From: Viola odorata
Lineage: Eukaryota; Streptophyta; Magnoliopsida; Malpighiales; Violaceae
DNA length: 64,000 bases
Direction: 5' to 3'
Assembly: GCA_963691705.1 (NCBI GenBank)
Contig: OY829542.1
Location: 54,849,002 to 54,913,001 of the forward strand
The notes under the pieces are model-generated. The model did no database searches. It saw nothing but the letters and a program-made list of their open reading frames with translations, and was not told the DNA's origin. This document shows positions 33,801-43,274 of this stretch, piece by piece; the first letter of the stretch is position 1, and each line of letters starts with the position of its first letter. The position numbers were made by a program, and so were the translations under genes.

Positions 33801-34519
33801 AAAGGTTTTGGGCCCCAATTTACTGTGTCCTGAGTTAGAAGCAAAGGTGAGTGATCAGAGCCATGTCTGGGCAGCGGAGACAACCTATCCCTCTGCAAGA
33901 TAGGGCCCCAGCCTGCTTGAATGAAGACCCTGTCCAATCTACTTCGACTAATCGCATTAGCCCACGTAAAGCGCCTACCAACAAGTCTCATATCCTGAAG
34001 CCTGCATCTGGTCACCCACTCCTGGAAATCTTCCATACCTCTTGCATGACTTGAACCATTAAGCCTTTCAGAAGGCGATAAGATTTCATTAAAATCTCCT
34101 CCAATAAGGACTGGATGCGGACAACTCTCAACTAGATGAGCTAAAGTATCCCACAATTGACGTCTTCTATCCACATCATTATAAGCATAGACATTAAGGA
34201 CAACACAGCGGAAATTCCCTCTATTCAGAATTCCTTCTAACCAAATGTATCGCTCTCCAAATAACGATCGTTCAACTGAGAAGGAGCTACTGTTCCACAT
34301 TGTGAGTAACCCTCCGGAACGACCATTAGACGGAGCACTCAACCAACGTGCCTCCTGATTCCCCCATAAAGATTGGATGAAGAACTCATCAATTTCCTCC
34401 ATCTTCGTTTCCTGAAGCAAGCATAAATCCAAGTGCTCTCTACGCCAACAACGTTTGACAAACTTCCTCTTCCTGGCTGCTCTCAACCCTCTGCTATTCC
34501 AAGACAATAAACTAACCAT
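30833..34519 (-). CDS. L1 ORF2: endonuclease-reverse transcriptase
   Basis: This 1228-residue protein nicks DNA and copies the element RNA at the nick. An apurinic-type endonuclease occupies about 1-230 (LLSWNSRGL, QETK, GGDFNEI, SRLDRVF, GSDHSPLLL). Reverse transcriptase spans about 430-750 (KTPGPDG, IALLPK, DFRPISLVS, RQGCSMSPYLF, catalytic FADDTLIF near 683). A zinc-finger RVT domain with CPMCDRQGESIQHILLHC lies near 1091. The length is normal for plant L1 ORF2 and no stop or frameshift is present. It starts 29 bp after the ORF1 stop. Because the copy has lost its 5' promoter and most of ORF1, it probably cannot move on its own. Confidence 0.95.
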   Translation of the reverse strand: MVSLLSWNSRGLRAARKRKFVKRCWRREHLDLCLLQETKMEEIDEFFIQSLWGNQEARWLSAPSNGRSGGLLTMWNSSSFSVERSLFGERYIWLEGILNRGNFRCVVLNVYAYNDVDRRRQLWDTLAHLVESCPHPVLIGGDFNEILSPSERLNGSSHARGMEDFQEWVTRCRLQDMRLVGRRFTWANAISRSRLDRVFIQAGWGPILQRDRLSPLPRHGSDHSPLLLTQDTVNWGPKPFRDQGIWWEVVGFKDLVADWWREATTEFPGSCRVIQKLRWLKQKVKSWNAEVYGHVEKRLEELQEKELELDRIADERALSIAEQGQRLELANEIWDQQGRVDRFWKQKARTQWDSQGDRNTGYFHRLAKVSYLRKEVTDIVTPNGRMTDPTEIKSAAVQHFSSFFRSVSWERPTIPDLGFNSLNDIEANGLEGEVTSEEIWEAIRSCNGQKTPGPDGYSLRFIQNAWSIIGSDYCVLIKGFFNTGIFPKGANSSFIALLPKSKATKRFSDFRPISLVSSYYKIISKILAARLSRVIEKVISEEQHGFMRGKQTLDCVMAANEVVNHLNMSKQQGLLFKLDFEKAYDSVEWSYLDEVMRQMGFGDRWRGWIRQCLSTSRVSVLINGSPTNQFEVSRGLRQGCSMSPYLFNIAAEGLHRLLVRAKRVGLLSGVGNEQAGWQLTHLQFADDTLIFVKNDESEIQGVKGTLRWFEAYSGLRVNFHKSSLVGINICQQVGGCLARRAGCKYEQLPFKYLGSFVGLNPRRVTSWDFLIQKMKTKLATWKGHLLTVGGRVTLLKSAVSSLPVYNMSIYNMPKSVRRKCEGIMRRFMWSGDDSKSGLSKVKWGDMIRPKELGGLGIGNLETRNAAFLFKWVWDLYNGSTKLWADIVRRQYGFTNLGFLWKELVAKVSFIWRDIFRLFRRGGDWFDFWVRHVNLVVGNGHSVSFWWDPWHNNTPLALGYPRLYNLTSNGNGSILDHGYWNGHQWYWNIQWRRELYEWEMEEWVGLASLISVPNNIQGSAKNRWQLNCEGEYSVGSWSLGYAKQRFQATPGLESCWSNLVPYRVEFFLWLAMRGRLVTREFLCKRGMLNEEDNVCPMCDRQGESIQHILLHCQTSFSCWNAVMTWLGVSWCPPRTIGELWDSWETYLPSSGVHIKEKWRVLFYAMAWSLWLQRNQVVFHHHSFCSRRVFNTAYSFWYRWLKSTDHAFPYSLGMMLLSPSWLLSLGRAVQ

Positions 34520-34548
34520 AGAAAATAGAGACTTATTCCGGAGAGGAG

Positions 34549-35165
34549 CTAATGAATGTATTGTTCCATCTCAGCGATGAATCTTTCTTTATCGAAAGAA
34601 CAGAAGGCCTTTTTATCCACATGTTCAGTTAGTGCGAGAATTCTGCCCACATTCCACGCATCTGAATCAATCATCGTGGCATCTGTCACCCGGTTCATGC
34701 GAGCTATCTCCTCATCATCTGCTTTTTGAATTTCCACCCTAGAGCCCACTTCAGAATTGGCTGTTTCAAGGCTACCTGCTTGACCAACTAGCTTTTTAAG
34801 TTTCTCTCCCTTCTGCCTCACTGTGATGAGTGGGAAAGCATCCCTGTTTGTTGCTTCACCTGTCGGTTTAAAAACCCCATTTACCTCTTGATCATCTATG
34901 CCCTTGTCCTCTCCTGATAGGATCTTTTCTCCCTCCCCACTGTTCTCAAACTCACCAACTCCCTCCTCCTCCGACCCTTCAGATCCATCAAATTCTGCCC
35001 TCATCCCCACCATCCAATCTATGTTAGTGACAGCCCCATGCATGGGTTCCTCTTTGCAGAGAATCTCATGATATTTCCCTTCTACCATTACCTGCATGGA
35101 CTCGTCTAGATTGATACGATCCGAGGAGATAAGAAACCTCGCTACGTCAAGTCTTGGATTATTAT
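34549..35165 (-). pseudogene. L1 ORF1, C-terminal part only
   Basis: The open frame enters from the truncated 5' end as DVARFLISSDRINLDES and continues through an acidic tail to a stop at 34549. DVARFLI followed by a VEGKYHEI segment is the end of the DUF4283 RNA-binding domain of plant L1 ORF1 proteins. The internal Met at 35097 is not the true start. The N-terminus and any zinc knuckle are missing. Confidence 0.75.
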
Positions 35166-35190
35166 TACCTGTTCAAATGCTTGTATTATT

Positions 35191-36984
35191 ATTTTAGGCT
35201 TGGACCGCTTGGTCTTTACTTTTTCTTGGCAACCAACCATGAAAAAACTACTACTACTATATTTTGTAGTTTTTTTATTATTATTATTGGATGTTAGGTA
35301 GCAAATGTCAAATTTTAAATTATTTTTATATATTTAAATGTTTTCTGTATTGTTTCTTAGATAAATTTTATTTTTATATTATTTTTACATATTTATAATT
35401 ATTTTTCTTTATTTTATTTATTATAAAATAATTTTTTATACGAATATTCTCAATTTTTCATAAAAAAAGAAAAAGAAACTCTTCTCAATTTTAAATGATC
35501 GAATTAAAGAAGTATGAAACTTTTACAATTTTAAAATCCTAAGGGCCGTAATCTTAGAGGCTATAGAGTAAAGCCCCTACCCTAATACTATTTTTATGGG
35601 CATTGGTCAGTAATTGAGTATTGCTTTTTTGTTTTGTTCGGCAGTGATCGGAGAGCATTAAGTTTTGGGTCAAGCCGCTAATTGTAACCAAATTCATAAA
35701 CGGTTAGTACTGTCTCCGTGATCGGAGAGCATTAAATTTTGGGTCAAGCCGCCAATTGTAGCCAAATTCATAAACGGTTAGTACTGTCTCCGTTCTAAAA
35801 ATAAATAAAAAGATAAAAAAAATTCTCAATTCACTTTTACAACAATTAAAATAATAATTAATTATTATTTTTGATATATTTTTAGCTAATTATTCTCGAT
35901 CGCTTTATTAATTACGCCCAATCAATACTAATTTTTATTCTCCAATACATTGAAAATGATGAAAATAATATTTTTTTAAAGAAAAAAAAATAGTCATGAA
36001 GTCATTTATTTACATCTAACTTGATAATGGTAAATACCGTGATCTCTAAATTAAAAGAAAAAAAATATTATTCTCTCCATTTCAATTTATATATCATTTA
36101 ACTTTGAGTTTTTTTTCCTTATATATCAATGAATTATTTAATAGCTAATTTGTTATGCTCATGATTCCAATTTTACTTCTTTCCCTCGTTCCACAAACAG
36201 AGTAAATTTTACTCTAGAGGATTATAAAATTATAATTGTAATTAAAGTACTAAGATATATAACCAAATATTTCTTAATCTTCTTCAAATGATAACTATTT
36301 TTGAAACAAAATTAAATGACTAGAAAGCTACTTAAATGAAAATAGAGAGCATTATTTATAAAAAAGGTAATGAATACAAATTTATGCATGAGTCATTATA
36401 ATTCACTTATTAATCGAAGTTATAAGTTTGAACCAATTAAAACTAATAAATGCAATGATTTGAACAAAATAGTATAGACATATCTATGTAAAAGTAAATG
36501 AATATTAACCAATATTCTAATATTTTTCTTAGGTCTTTTATTTTTTCTTAAAAGAGTATCAAGGAGTTTTTTTTAAATCAATAATTGAAAGAAAACAATT
36601 TTTACACTAACCAATAATCTTTTCTTCGTTCAGATAAAAAAAGAAAAGAAGAAAAAAGAAAAGAGAAGAAATGATGGTTCTGCGCAATCGTAATTTATTT
36701 GATTAGTGCATATTAATTTTATGATGCAAGTTATGAGTTGAATCGATAATGATAATATAAGCAAGTTTTTCTTTGGAAAAAAGAAATGATGGTTCTTTCT
36801 TCTCTTTGAGGTACTATTAACAGGGTGGTCATAGCCTATATAAGCAATCACAGTCACCGCTCACCAGTCCCATTCACACTTAAGTTCTATCCACTTCTCT
36901 CCATCGAAGCAGCTTCAGGATAAATCGGGGAATAGAAGAATAAAAAGAAAGGATTAAACGACACTTACCAGTGAGAAGATCCTG
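35191..36984. other. AT-rich spacer
   Basis: No gene is seen. It contains the 74-bp tandem duplication listed next and A/G- or A/T-rich low-complexity tracts (for example 36640-36670). Confidence 0.5.
35644..35791. repeat. 74-bp tandem duplication
   Basis: Two direct copies starting GTGATCGGAGAGCATTAA (35644-35717 and 35718-35791) differ at about three positions. Confidence 0.9.
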
Positions 36985-37195
36985 ATAGACCAACGTCGTG
37001 GGTGTACACGATTTGTGGGTCGACGACGAGGACGGAAGCGGAGGCTGGCCTACGGCCGGAGTAGACGAAGGAAGTAACGGCGACGAGGACGGTGGCGGCC
37101 AAGAGGAAGGAACGGCAGGCGGTGATGGTGAGGATGAGGTCAAGGTTTTGTTTTGTATCAGAAGAGGAGAGCGAGGTGAGGAGAAGCGAGGGTGA
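36985..37195 (-). other. Exon-like GC-rich block, unidentified
   Basis: On the minus strand the block reads as a hydrophobic segment (FLLAATVLVAVTSFVYSG) followed by RRPASASVLVVDPQIVY and reaches a good donor CACTGGTAAGTG near 36974. Its GC content contrasts with the AT-rich surroundings. It could be a captured first exon of a membrane protein; I do not recognise it and no other exon follows. Confidence 0.35.
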
Positions 37196-37609
37196 GAGGA
37201 GAATGAGGAACCGTTTGCTATTTTTTTGTGTATTTATACCTGGTTTATTTGTAATTAAGAAGAAAACCAGAGGATATTTTTGTCTAAAAATAACAAAGGC
37301 TAGCTTCCCGTGTTAAGCCAGGACGCGCTTCGAGTGACTGCTCCCTTTTTTACCAATGGCTGGGTGAGGCAAAATACAAAGGAAACCCAATAGAGCTTTT
37401 ATTGGGAAGGTGTTTACCAAACACCTTTCCTAACTTTTGGGTTGAGAAAACATTTTTCCCAACCTAAATCTGAACCCCACACGGTAGCTAAATTGCATAT
37501 GTGAAACGTTTCTCGTTTCGAAACAAGAAAGAAGACAATTTTAAAATGTTTATTATCCTTTTTCTCAGTTTGTTCCGATTTCGAAAATACCAATAAAAAA
37601 AGAAAAAAA

Positions 37610-38350
37610 GGTAAAATACACCCCTACATTTGTATCATAGGTTAAGATAAGCCACTACATTTGTAATTGAGTCAAATAAGCCACTGCATTTGTATCACAT
37701 GTCAGGATAAGCCACTACATTTGTAATTGAGTCAAATAAGCCACTGTATTTGTCAATTTGATCTACATTAGCCACTCATCCCTAAAAATAGTTATACCTT
37801 GTTTGGATATATCATAAGCATGGTATTCTTTTTTAAATGACATGACATAAAAACCATGACCAACATTCATTTTTACAATTGAAAAATAAAAAGTTGGATC
37901 TCAAAAATAAATAAAATTGAGTGCACAAAAATAGTGGTTTATTATTTTGATCTTACTCGATGTTTTATCGCTAAAAAAATGAATATTATTTTGATCTCGC
38001 TCGATTTTTTATTTTTGAATATTTTGATTCAACGTTTTATTTTTCTATTGCAAAAATGAATGTTGAGCATGATTTTTATGCCATGTCATTTTAAAAAAAA
38101 ATACTATGTAATCATAGTCTTATGATGTATCCAAACAAGGTATAAGGGATGAGTGGTTAATATAGATCAAATAGATAAATGCAGTGACTTATTTGGCTCA
38201 ATTACAAATGTAGTGGCTTATCTTGACATATGATACAAATATAGTGGCTTATCCTGACATGTGATACAAATGCAGGTGGCTTATTTGACTCAATTACAAA
38301 TGTAGTGGCTTATCTTGACCTATGATACAAATGCAAGGGTGTATCTTACC
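37610..38350. mobile_element. Foldback element with repeat-bearing arms
   Basis: GGTAAAATACACCC at 37610 is mirrored by GGGTGTATCTTACC ending at 38350, and the arms pair for more than 150 bp each. Each arm contains tandem units of AAGCCACTACATTTGTAATT. An inner pair (ACCTTGTTTGGATATATCAT and its inverse near 38120) continues the fold. No coding capacity; target duplication not clear in the A/T-rich flanks. Confidence 0.8.
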
Positions 38351-38797
38351 CTTTTTTCTAAAAAAAATACTCCATCACAATTCAAAATGGTACATAGACA
38401 TAAATACCTCCCTCCTACTCGCTTTAATTGTCTCCAGCAACACATCAATGCTTTCCCTTTCCCTTCCAAATCCGCAACTCTACTGCTGCCACCCTCTTCA
38501 CCTCCTTCCACTAATTCTGCTCTGCTCATACATTTTCAGAAACCAGAATAAATACACCTTTAGCTGTGTGCCTCTTTCTGCACCCAAATTAGAAGATACC
38601 GCAAGAACTGTAGCAGACAAACAGAGCGAGCAGTAAAGTCAATGACAGCAAAAACCCAAAACCCAAAATCCAAAGAGATAGAGAGAGACAATTTGGAGCA
38701 AGACTTTTTGAAAAAAAAAAAAAAGGTTCTTTAGTATTGTTGGTACAAGAGATCTAGCTACAGAGAAAAAGTCACGATCTTTTAGGCAAAAACAGAG
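38351..38797 (+). promoter_or_regulatory. 5' flank of the LRR kinase gene
   Basis: The 447 bp between the foldback element and the start codon should hold promoter and 5' UTR. Seen directly: a CT-rich stretch at 38400-38520, GA-repeat AGAGATAGAGAGAGA near 38675 and an A-run at 38711. I could not fix a TATA box or transcription start. Confidence 0.4.
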
Positions 38798-41547
38798 ATG
38801 GGTTCTCTGTGTTTTGTCTCATTTCTTACTCTAATGCTTGCATTGTGCTCATGGCTGCCACATGTTTGTGGAAATCCTGAGGTGAGGGCTTTGATGGAGA
38901 TAAAGTCTGGTTTAGACCCAACCAACAAGTTCTTGACTTCATGGACAAGCGAGGGAGATCCATGCTCTGGTTCTTTTGAGGGTGTGGCCTGTAATGAGCA
39001 CAGGAAAGTGGCTAACATTTCATTACAAGGAAAGGGTTTGTCAGGCACTGTGTCGCCTGCTCTAGCTGAGCTTAAGTGCTTGTCAGGTCTTTACTTGCAT
39101 TATAATTCTCTGTCTGGACAGATACCAAAAGAGATTACTAATTTAGCTGAGCTTTCAGATCTTTATCTTAATGTCAATAATCTTTCTGGGAGTATTCCCC
39201 CTGAGATCGGAAACATGGCTTCTCTACAAGGTTAGTTTTTGGTTTACTTCTGTTTTTGAAAATATTTCAGCCCTTTCTCTTTCTTTTTATCCTGCAAGAA
39301 GGTTCTATTTTCCTTGAAAAAAACCGTTTCTCTGTTCTTTTGGGTCTTATCATACCTTAGATTCTTTCTTTGTTGTATATATGTTGATTGGTAGGTAGAA
39401 AAAACAGAAATGGAAGTAAATACATTAGGCTGTGCCTGTGTGTTAGTTTGGTAGGTTAATTGAGCCTGTTGCTACAGACACTATGGCCTGCTATTTGGTA
39501 TATGTTGGTATTTGAACCCAATTGAATCAATCTCGGCTCGGTTTGACTCCAATTAAGTAAATCTCAGATGCCATAAATTATAGGGACATTTCTATGTTGT
39601 TACAATGGGGAATCATCTCATTGTTGTTCCGTTTCTTGGCATTTTCGTTTAGTTCTATCATTAATTTTATACAATATTTCTTTCTTTTTGCAGTCGTAGA
39701 GCTATGTTGTAACCAGCTCACAGGAGAAGTACCTGCACAGATGGGTTCCTTGAAGAAGCTAAGCGTAGTTGCACTGCAATATAATAGACTAACCAGTCTA
39801 ATCCCTGCCAGTTTGGGGAATTTGGAGATGCTGAGGAGACTTGATTTAGGTTTCAATCAGCTCTCAGGTTCAATTCCTGCAGCGGTAGCTTCACTTCCGC
39901 ATTTGGAAGTTCTCGATGTGCGAAACAACTCTCTTGCGGGAGTTGTACCTTCTGGTAAGCCTTCTACAGTTAGATCATGATAGCTGAAACTATGACCGGG
40001 TACCTTTTTTTTTTTGGTTTCTCCTACAATTTTTTGGGCATAGATTGATTTTAGTCTATTTGAAATGAAGATTTGAAGCAGCTAAACGGAGGATTTCTAT
40101 GCGCGAATAATCAAGGATTATGTGGAGTTGGGTTCCCAACATTGAGAGTTTGCTCTGCCTTTGATGATATGAACATCAATCAAGTACAACCTTTAGGGCC
40201 AGATGCAAACAATACTCCTGAAGAAAGCATTCCTCAATCTGCTATTCTGCATACGAGTTGCAAACAATCTAGCTGCACAAAGTCACCGAAACTCCCACAG
40301 ATTGCCATTGTAGCAGGGGTTATTGCACTTGTCGTTGGATTAATGGGAGCTGGATTTCTGATCATTTTCCACTGTTGTCGGCGGAAACAAAAGATCGGGA
40401 ACACGAGTGATTCTTCTGTTGGGAGGCTTAGTACTGACCGGGCTAAGGAGTTCTATAGGGGTGGTGCATCTCCACTTGTAAGTCTTGAGTATGCTAATGG
40501 TTGGGATCCATTCGGCAATTCTCGAAATGGAATAGAGTCCTCAGAGGACAATCTAAACGACTTTAGGTTCAATCTGGAAGAGATTGAGTCTGCTACTCAT
40601 TGTTTTTCTGAGGCGAACATATTGGGAAAGAGCAGCTTCTCAACTGTTTATAAAGGAATTCTGAGAGATAGTTCCCTTGTAGCTATTAGGAGCATTAGCG
40701 TTACCAGCTGCAAGTCTGAGGAAGCTGAGTTTGTCAAGGGCTTAAACTTGTTGACATCCCTTAAGCATGATAATCTTGTTCAGCTACGAGGTTTTTGCTG
40801 CTCCCGGGCAAGGGGTGAGTGTTTTCTCGTCTACGATTTCGCCCCCAAGGGAAGCCTTTCAAAGTATCTTGATGTTGAAGATGGAAGCACATCTGTTCTT
40901 GACTGGTCCACTAGAGTTTCCATTATCAATGACATTGCAAAAGGTCAGTTCATTTGATATTCTTTCATCCACTTCAACTTCTGGTACTCAATATTATCTT
41001 GAAATGTAGGATCAAAGAATCTTATAATTTTGCGGTTGACATTGGATGATGTTGGTTTTGACCAGGTATTGAATATTTGCACAGAAGCGAAGCAAATAAA
41101 CCTGCGATAATTCATCGAAGCGTATCAGTTGAGATGGTGCTTCTTGACCAGCAGTTCACCCCATTGATCGCGGACTCAGGCCTTTCTAAGCTTCTAGCAG
41201 ACGACATTGTCTTCTCAGCTCTAAAAGTCAGTGCTGCCATGGGTTATCTAGCTCCAGAGTATGTAACCACAGGACAATTTACTGAAAAGAGCGATGTCTA
41301 TGCATTTGGAGTGATAATCCTCCAAATCCTCTCTGGCAAACAGATGATATCCAACTCGACGCGCTTGGCAGCTGCATCTTGCACATACGAAGGCTTCGTT
41401 GACACTAGTCTGGAGGGTAACTTCTCCAAACCCGAGGCTGCTAAGCTCGCGAAAACTGCACTGGCTTGTACCCATGAACTTGCTGAGCACAGACCAAGGA
41501 TGGAGGAAGTGATTCAAGTTTTGAACAAAACTGATGCCAGTACTTGA
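38798..41547 (+). CDS. LRR receptor-like (pseudo)kinase, four exons
   Basis: Exons 38798-39230, 39694-39954, 40071-40943 and 41066-41547 join to 682 codons plus stop with GT-AG junctions and no frame conflict. The protein is a plasma-membrane receptor-like kinase: signal peptide about 1-25, an N-terminal LRR cap with CSGSFEGVAC, about five to six leucine-rich repeats to about 230, a Cys-containing juxtamembrane part, a membrane helix about 309-331 followed by CCRRKQK, and a cytoplasmic kinase domain from about 395. It resembles the Arabidopsis At5g51560 group (recalled, not searched). Key catalytic residues are altered: VAIR for VAIK (Arg438), HRS for HRD (Ser541), and DSG for DFG (559-561); the glycine loop reads GKSSFS. 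It therefore probably signals as a scaffold rather than by phosphotransfer. The exon 3 junction gives Asp where relatives have Gly. Confidence 0.92.
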
Positions 41548-41861
41548 GTGGCCGTGGCCTGTAGGTCTCTTTCCAGCTTGGAGACTTTGCTCGGAACCTT
41601 TCTAGTTTCTATACTCTCATAGTGCTGTTATGATTCGATTAGAATCGCAACTGAATCTACAACGGTAATGGAGAAAATCTACAACTTTACCTAAGGAAGA
41701 TGTGAAAGCTAACGACTGTTAACAAACTACAAAGTAACAAATCTGTATTTTGGTTCATTCAGTTCATTGGTTGATTACAAATGAACTTCCTCTTGGCTTT
41801 TATACCCAGCAGTTACTGCAGCAACTATCCCATTATGAGTACACCACTGGTCATAGATTTC
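41548..41861 (+). other. 3' flank of the LRR kinase gene
   Basis: Likely 3' UTR and short spacer before the convergent pseudogene. No firm polyadenylation signal was identified. Confidence 0.4.
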
Positions 41862-42376
41862 TCATATGGAATTTCTGCACATGACAACAACTGGAAAAAG
41901 AGACAAAACACTCTCATCACCATCACTAACAAAGCTATCTAATTTTTCCTCCTCCTTTGGAATGTATGTCCACTCCAAACTCTTCAAGATATCCCGGTAT
42001 TTCCACCGCCCCAAAACCGAGCCTTCCCCATCAAGATTTCATGCCAAGAAAACCCTGTATCTTTGATATCTCCCACAACAACTGTTCTTAGACACTTTAG
42101 TTTGGCCTCTTTCAGAACGTCAACAAAATTTGAATCGTCCTACACAAGCACAAAACACTCAGCTCTCCTCTTAATAACTTATCCATCAAATCCACTATGT
42201 GATCCCTCAATGCTACATCAGCTGCCATCCCTCTTCAGCTTATCCGCTAAACCATACCCCACTTTTGGTGTCAAAACATCCCTAACCGCGTTCTTATACT
42301 TCTGCTGCTCTGCATCTTCATTGCATACTTATAGAGTGACGAAATGGACGGGTAGACATCCAACACTTTTCTAACA
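41862..42376 (-). pseudogene. NYN-domain (putative endonuclease family) pseudogene, C-terminal part
   Basis: On the minus strand, pieces in different frames line up as one protein: RKVLDVYPSISSLYKYAMKM, then KYKNAVRDVLTPKVGYGLADKL, then RDHIVDLMDKLLRGELSV, then FVDVLKEAKLKCLRTVVVGD, FSWHEILMGKARF, and RDILKSLEWTY ending at a stop at 41862. At least three frame changes are needed. The FVDVLKEAKLKCL..VVVGD and WHEILMGKA wording recalls plant proteins annotated 'putative endonuclease or glycosyl hydrolase' with NYN domains; this is from memory and tentative. It faces the LRR kinase gene tail to tail. Confidence 0.55.
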
Positions 42377-43274
42377 AACAACAACGACATACACGTTATC
42401 AAAACAAAAGAAAATAATTTATCCATAAAATAGAAAATAATTATGCTATTATTTAAAATTTTATTGGAAGAACTTTTATCAATAAAAAATTCTCTAGCAT
42501 TAATAAACATTAAATTATTCTTGTAAATGCAATTGTGAAACTATTGTTATTATTGTTAAGTTAGATTATTTATTATTTATTATTTATATAAGATTATTAT
42601 CCATTAATTTTTTTATTTCATTTTATTTTCAAGGATACTTATAATTATATTTCTTTAGTATATAGTCTGCTCATATATACTATTTCGATCTATTTTTTTT
42701 CTAAGTTTACAAATTAATAAAAATCATTGAAGCAACTGTAAGTGCATACGAACAAAATGTGCATGAATAAATTATACTCCCTCCGGTTCCCAAAAAATGT
42801 CTTTTATTATTTGCGCACGCATTTTAAGGAAGCCGGATGACTCACTATTTGATCCCGAAAAATTTCGTACTTTTTTTTGAACGTACGTTAAGGATGCACG
42901 TACGTTCGAAAAAAAGTACGAAATTTTTCGGGGTCAAATAGTGAGTCATCCGGCCTCCTTGAGATGCGTGCGCAAATAGTGAAAGACGTTTAATAGGGAC
43001 CGGAGGGAGTAACTCAAATTGCAACTCTATTAATACATAAAATATAATGAGGCTAATTAAAATTTAATTTATAACATTATTGTCGTGCTAGCTTTATGTA
43101 ATAATGTAAAAATATATTGATCATTCATTATATATTAAGCTAGTGATTAAATAATTCCTCAAACTCGAAGGCCATGAGGTATTACATTGGACGAACCATG
43201 ATTATACTAGTGGTTCGACCGGATGTTATATGCATTGATCGATTTTTAGTTTTAAAAAAAATCCACGAGTGACT
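42377..43274. other. AT-rich spacer around a Stowaway MITE
   Basis: Apart from the Stowaway element at 42777-43009 nothing is recognised. Confidence 0.5.
42777..43009. mobile_element. Stowaway-type MITE
   Basis: Starts CTCCCTCCGGTTCCC and ends, inverted, CTCCCTCCGGTCCC; TA flanks both ends (42775-42776, 43010-43011). The middle repeats ACGTACGTTCGAAAAAAAGT in inverted form, shared with the element at 14907-15116. Confidence 0.85.

Larger units (their letters stand above)
30667..35174 (-). mobile_element. L1 LINE, 5'-truncated, with 16-bp target duplication
   Basis: On the minus strand: end of ORF1, then intact ORF2, a short 3' UTR and a poly(A) end (T run at 30665-30673 on the plus strand). 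AAATGCTTGTATTATT occurs at 30651-30666 and 35175-35190, a 16-bp target duplication typical of target-primed insertion. The 5' truncation lies inside ORF1. Confidence 0.93.

Noticed and set aside
31665..34054. Plus-strand frames of 67-142 codons opposite L1 ORF2
   Set aside because: Shadows of the intact minus-strand ORF2.
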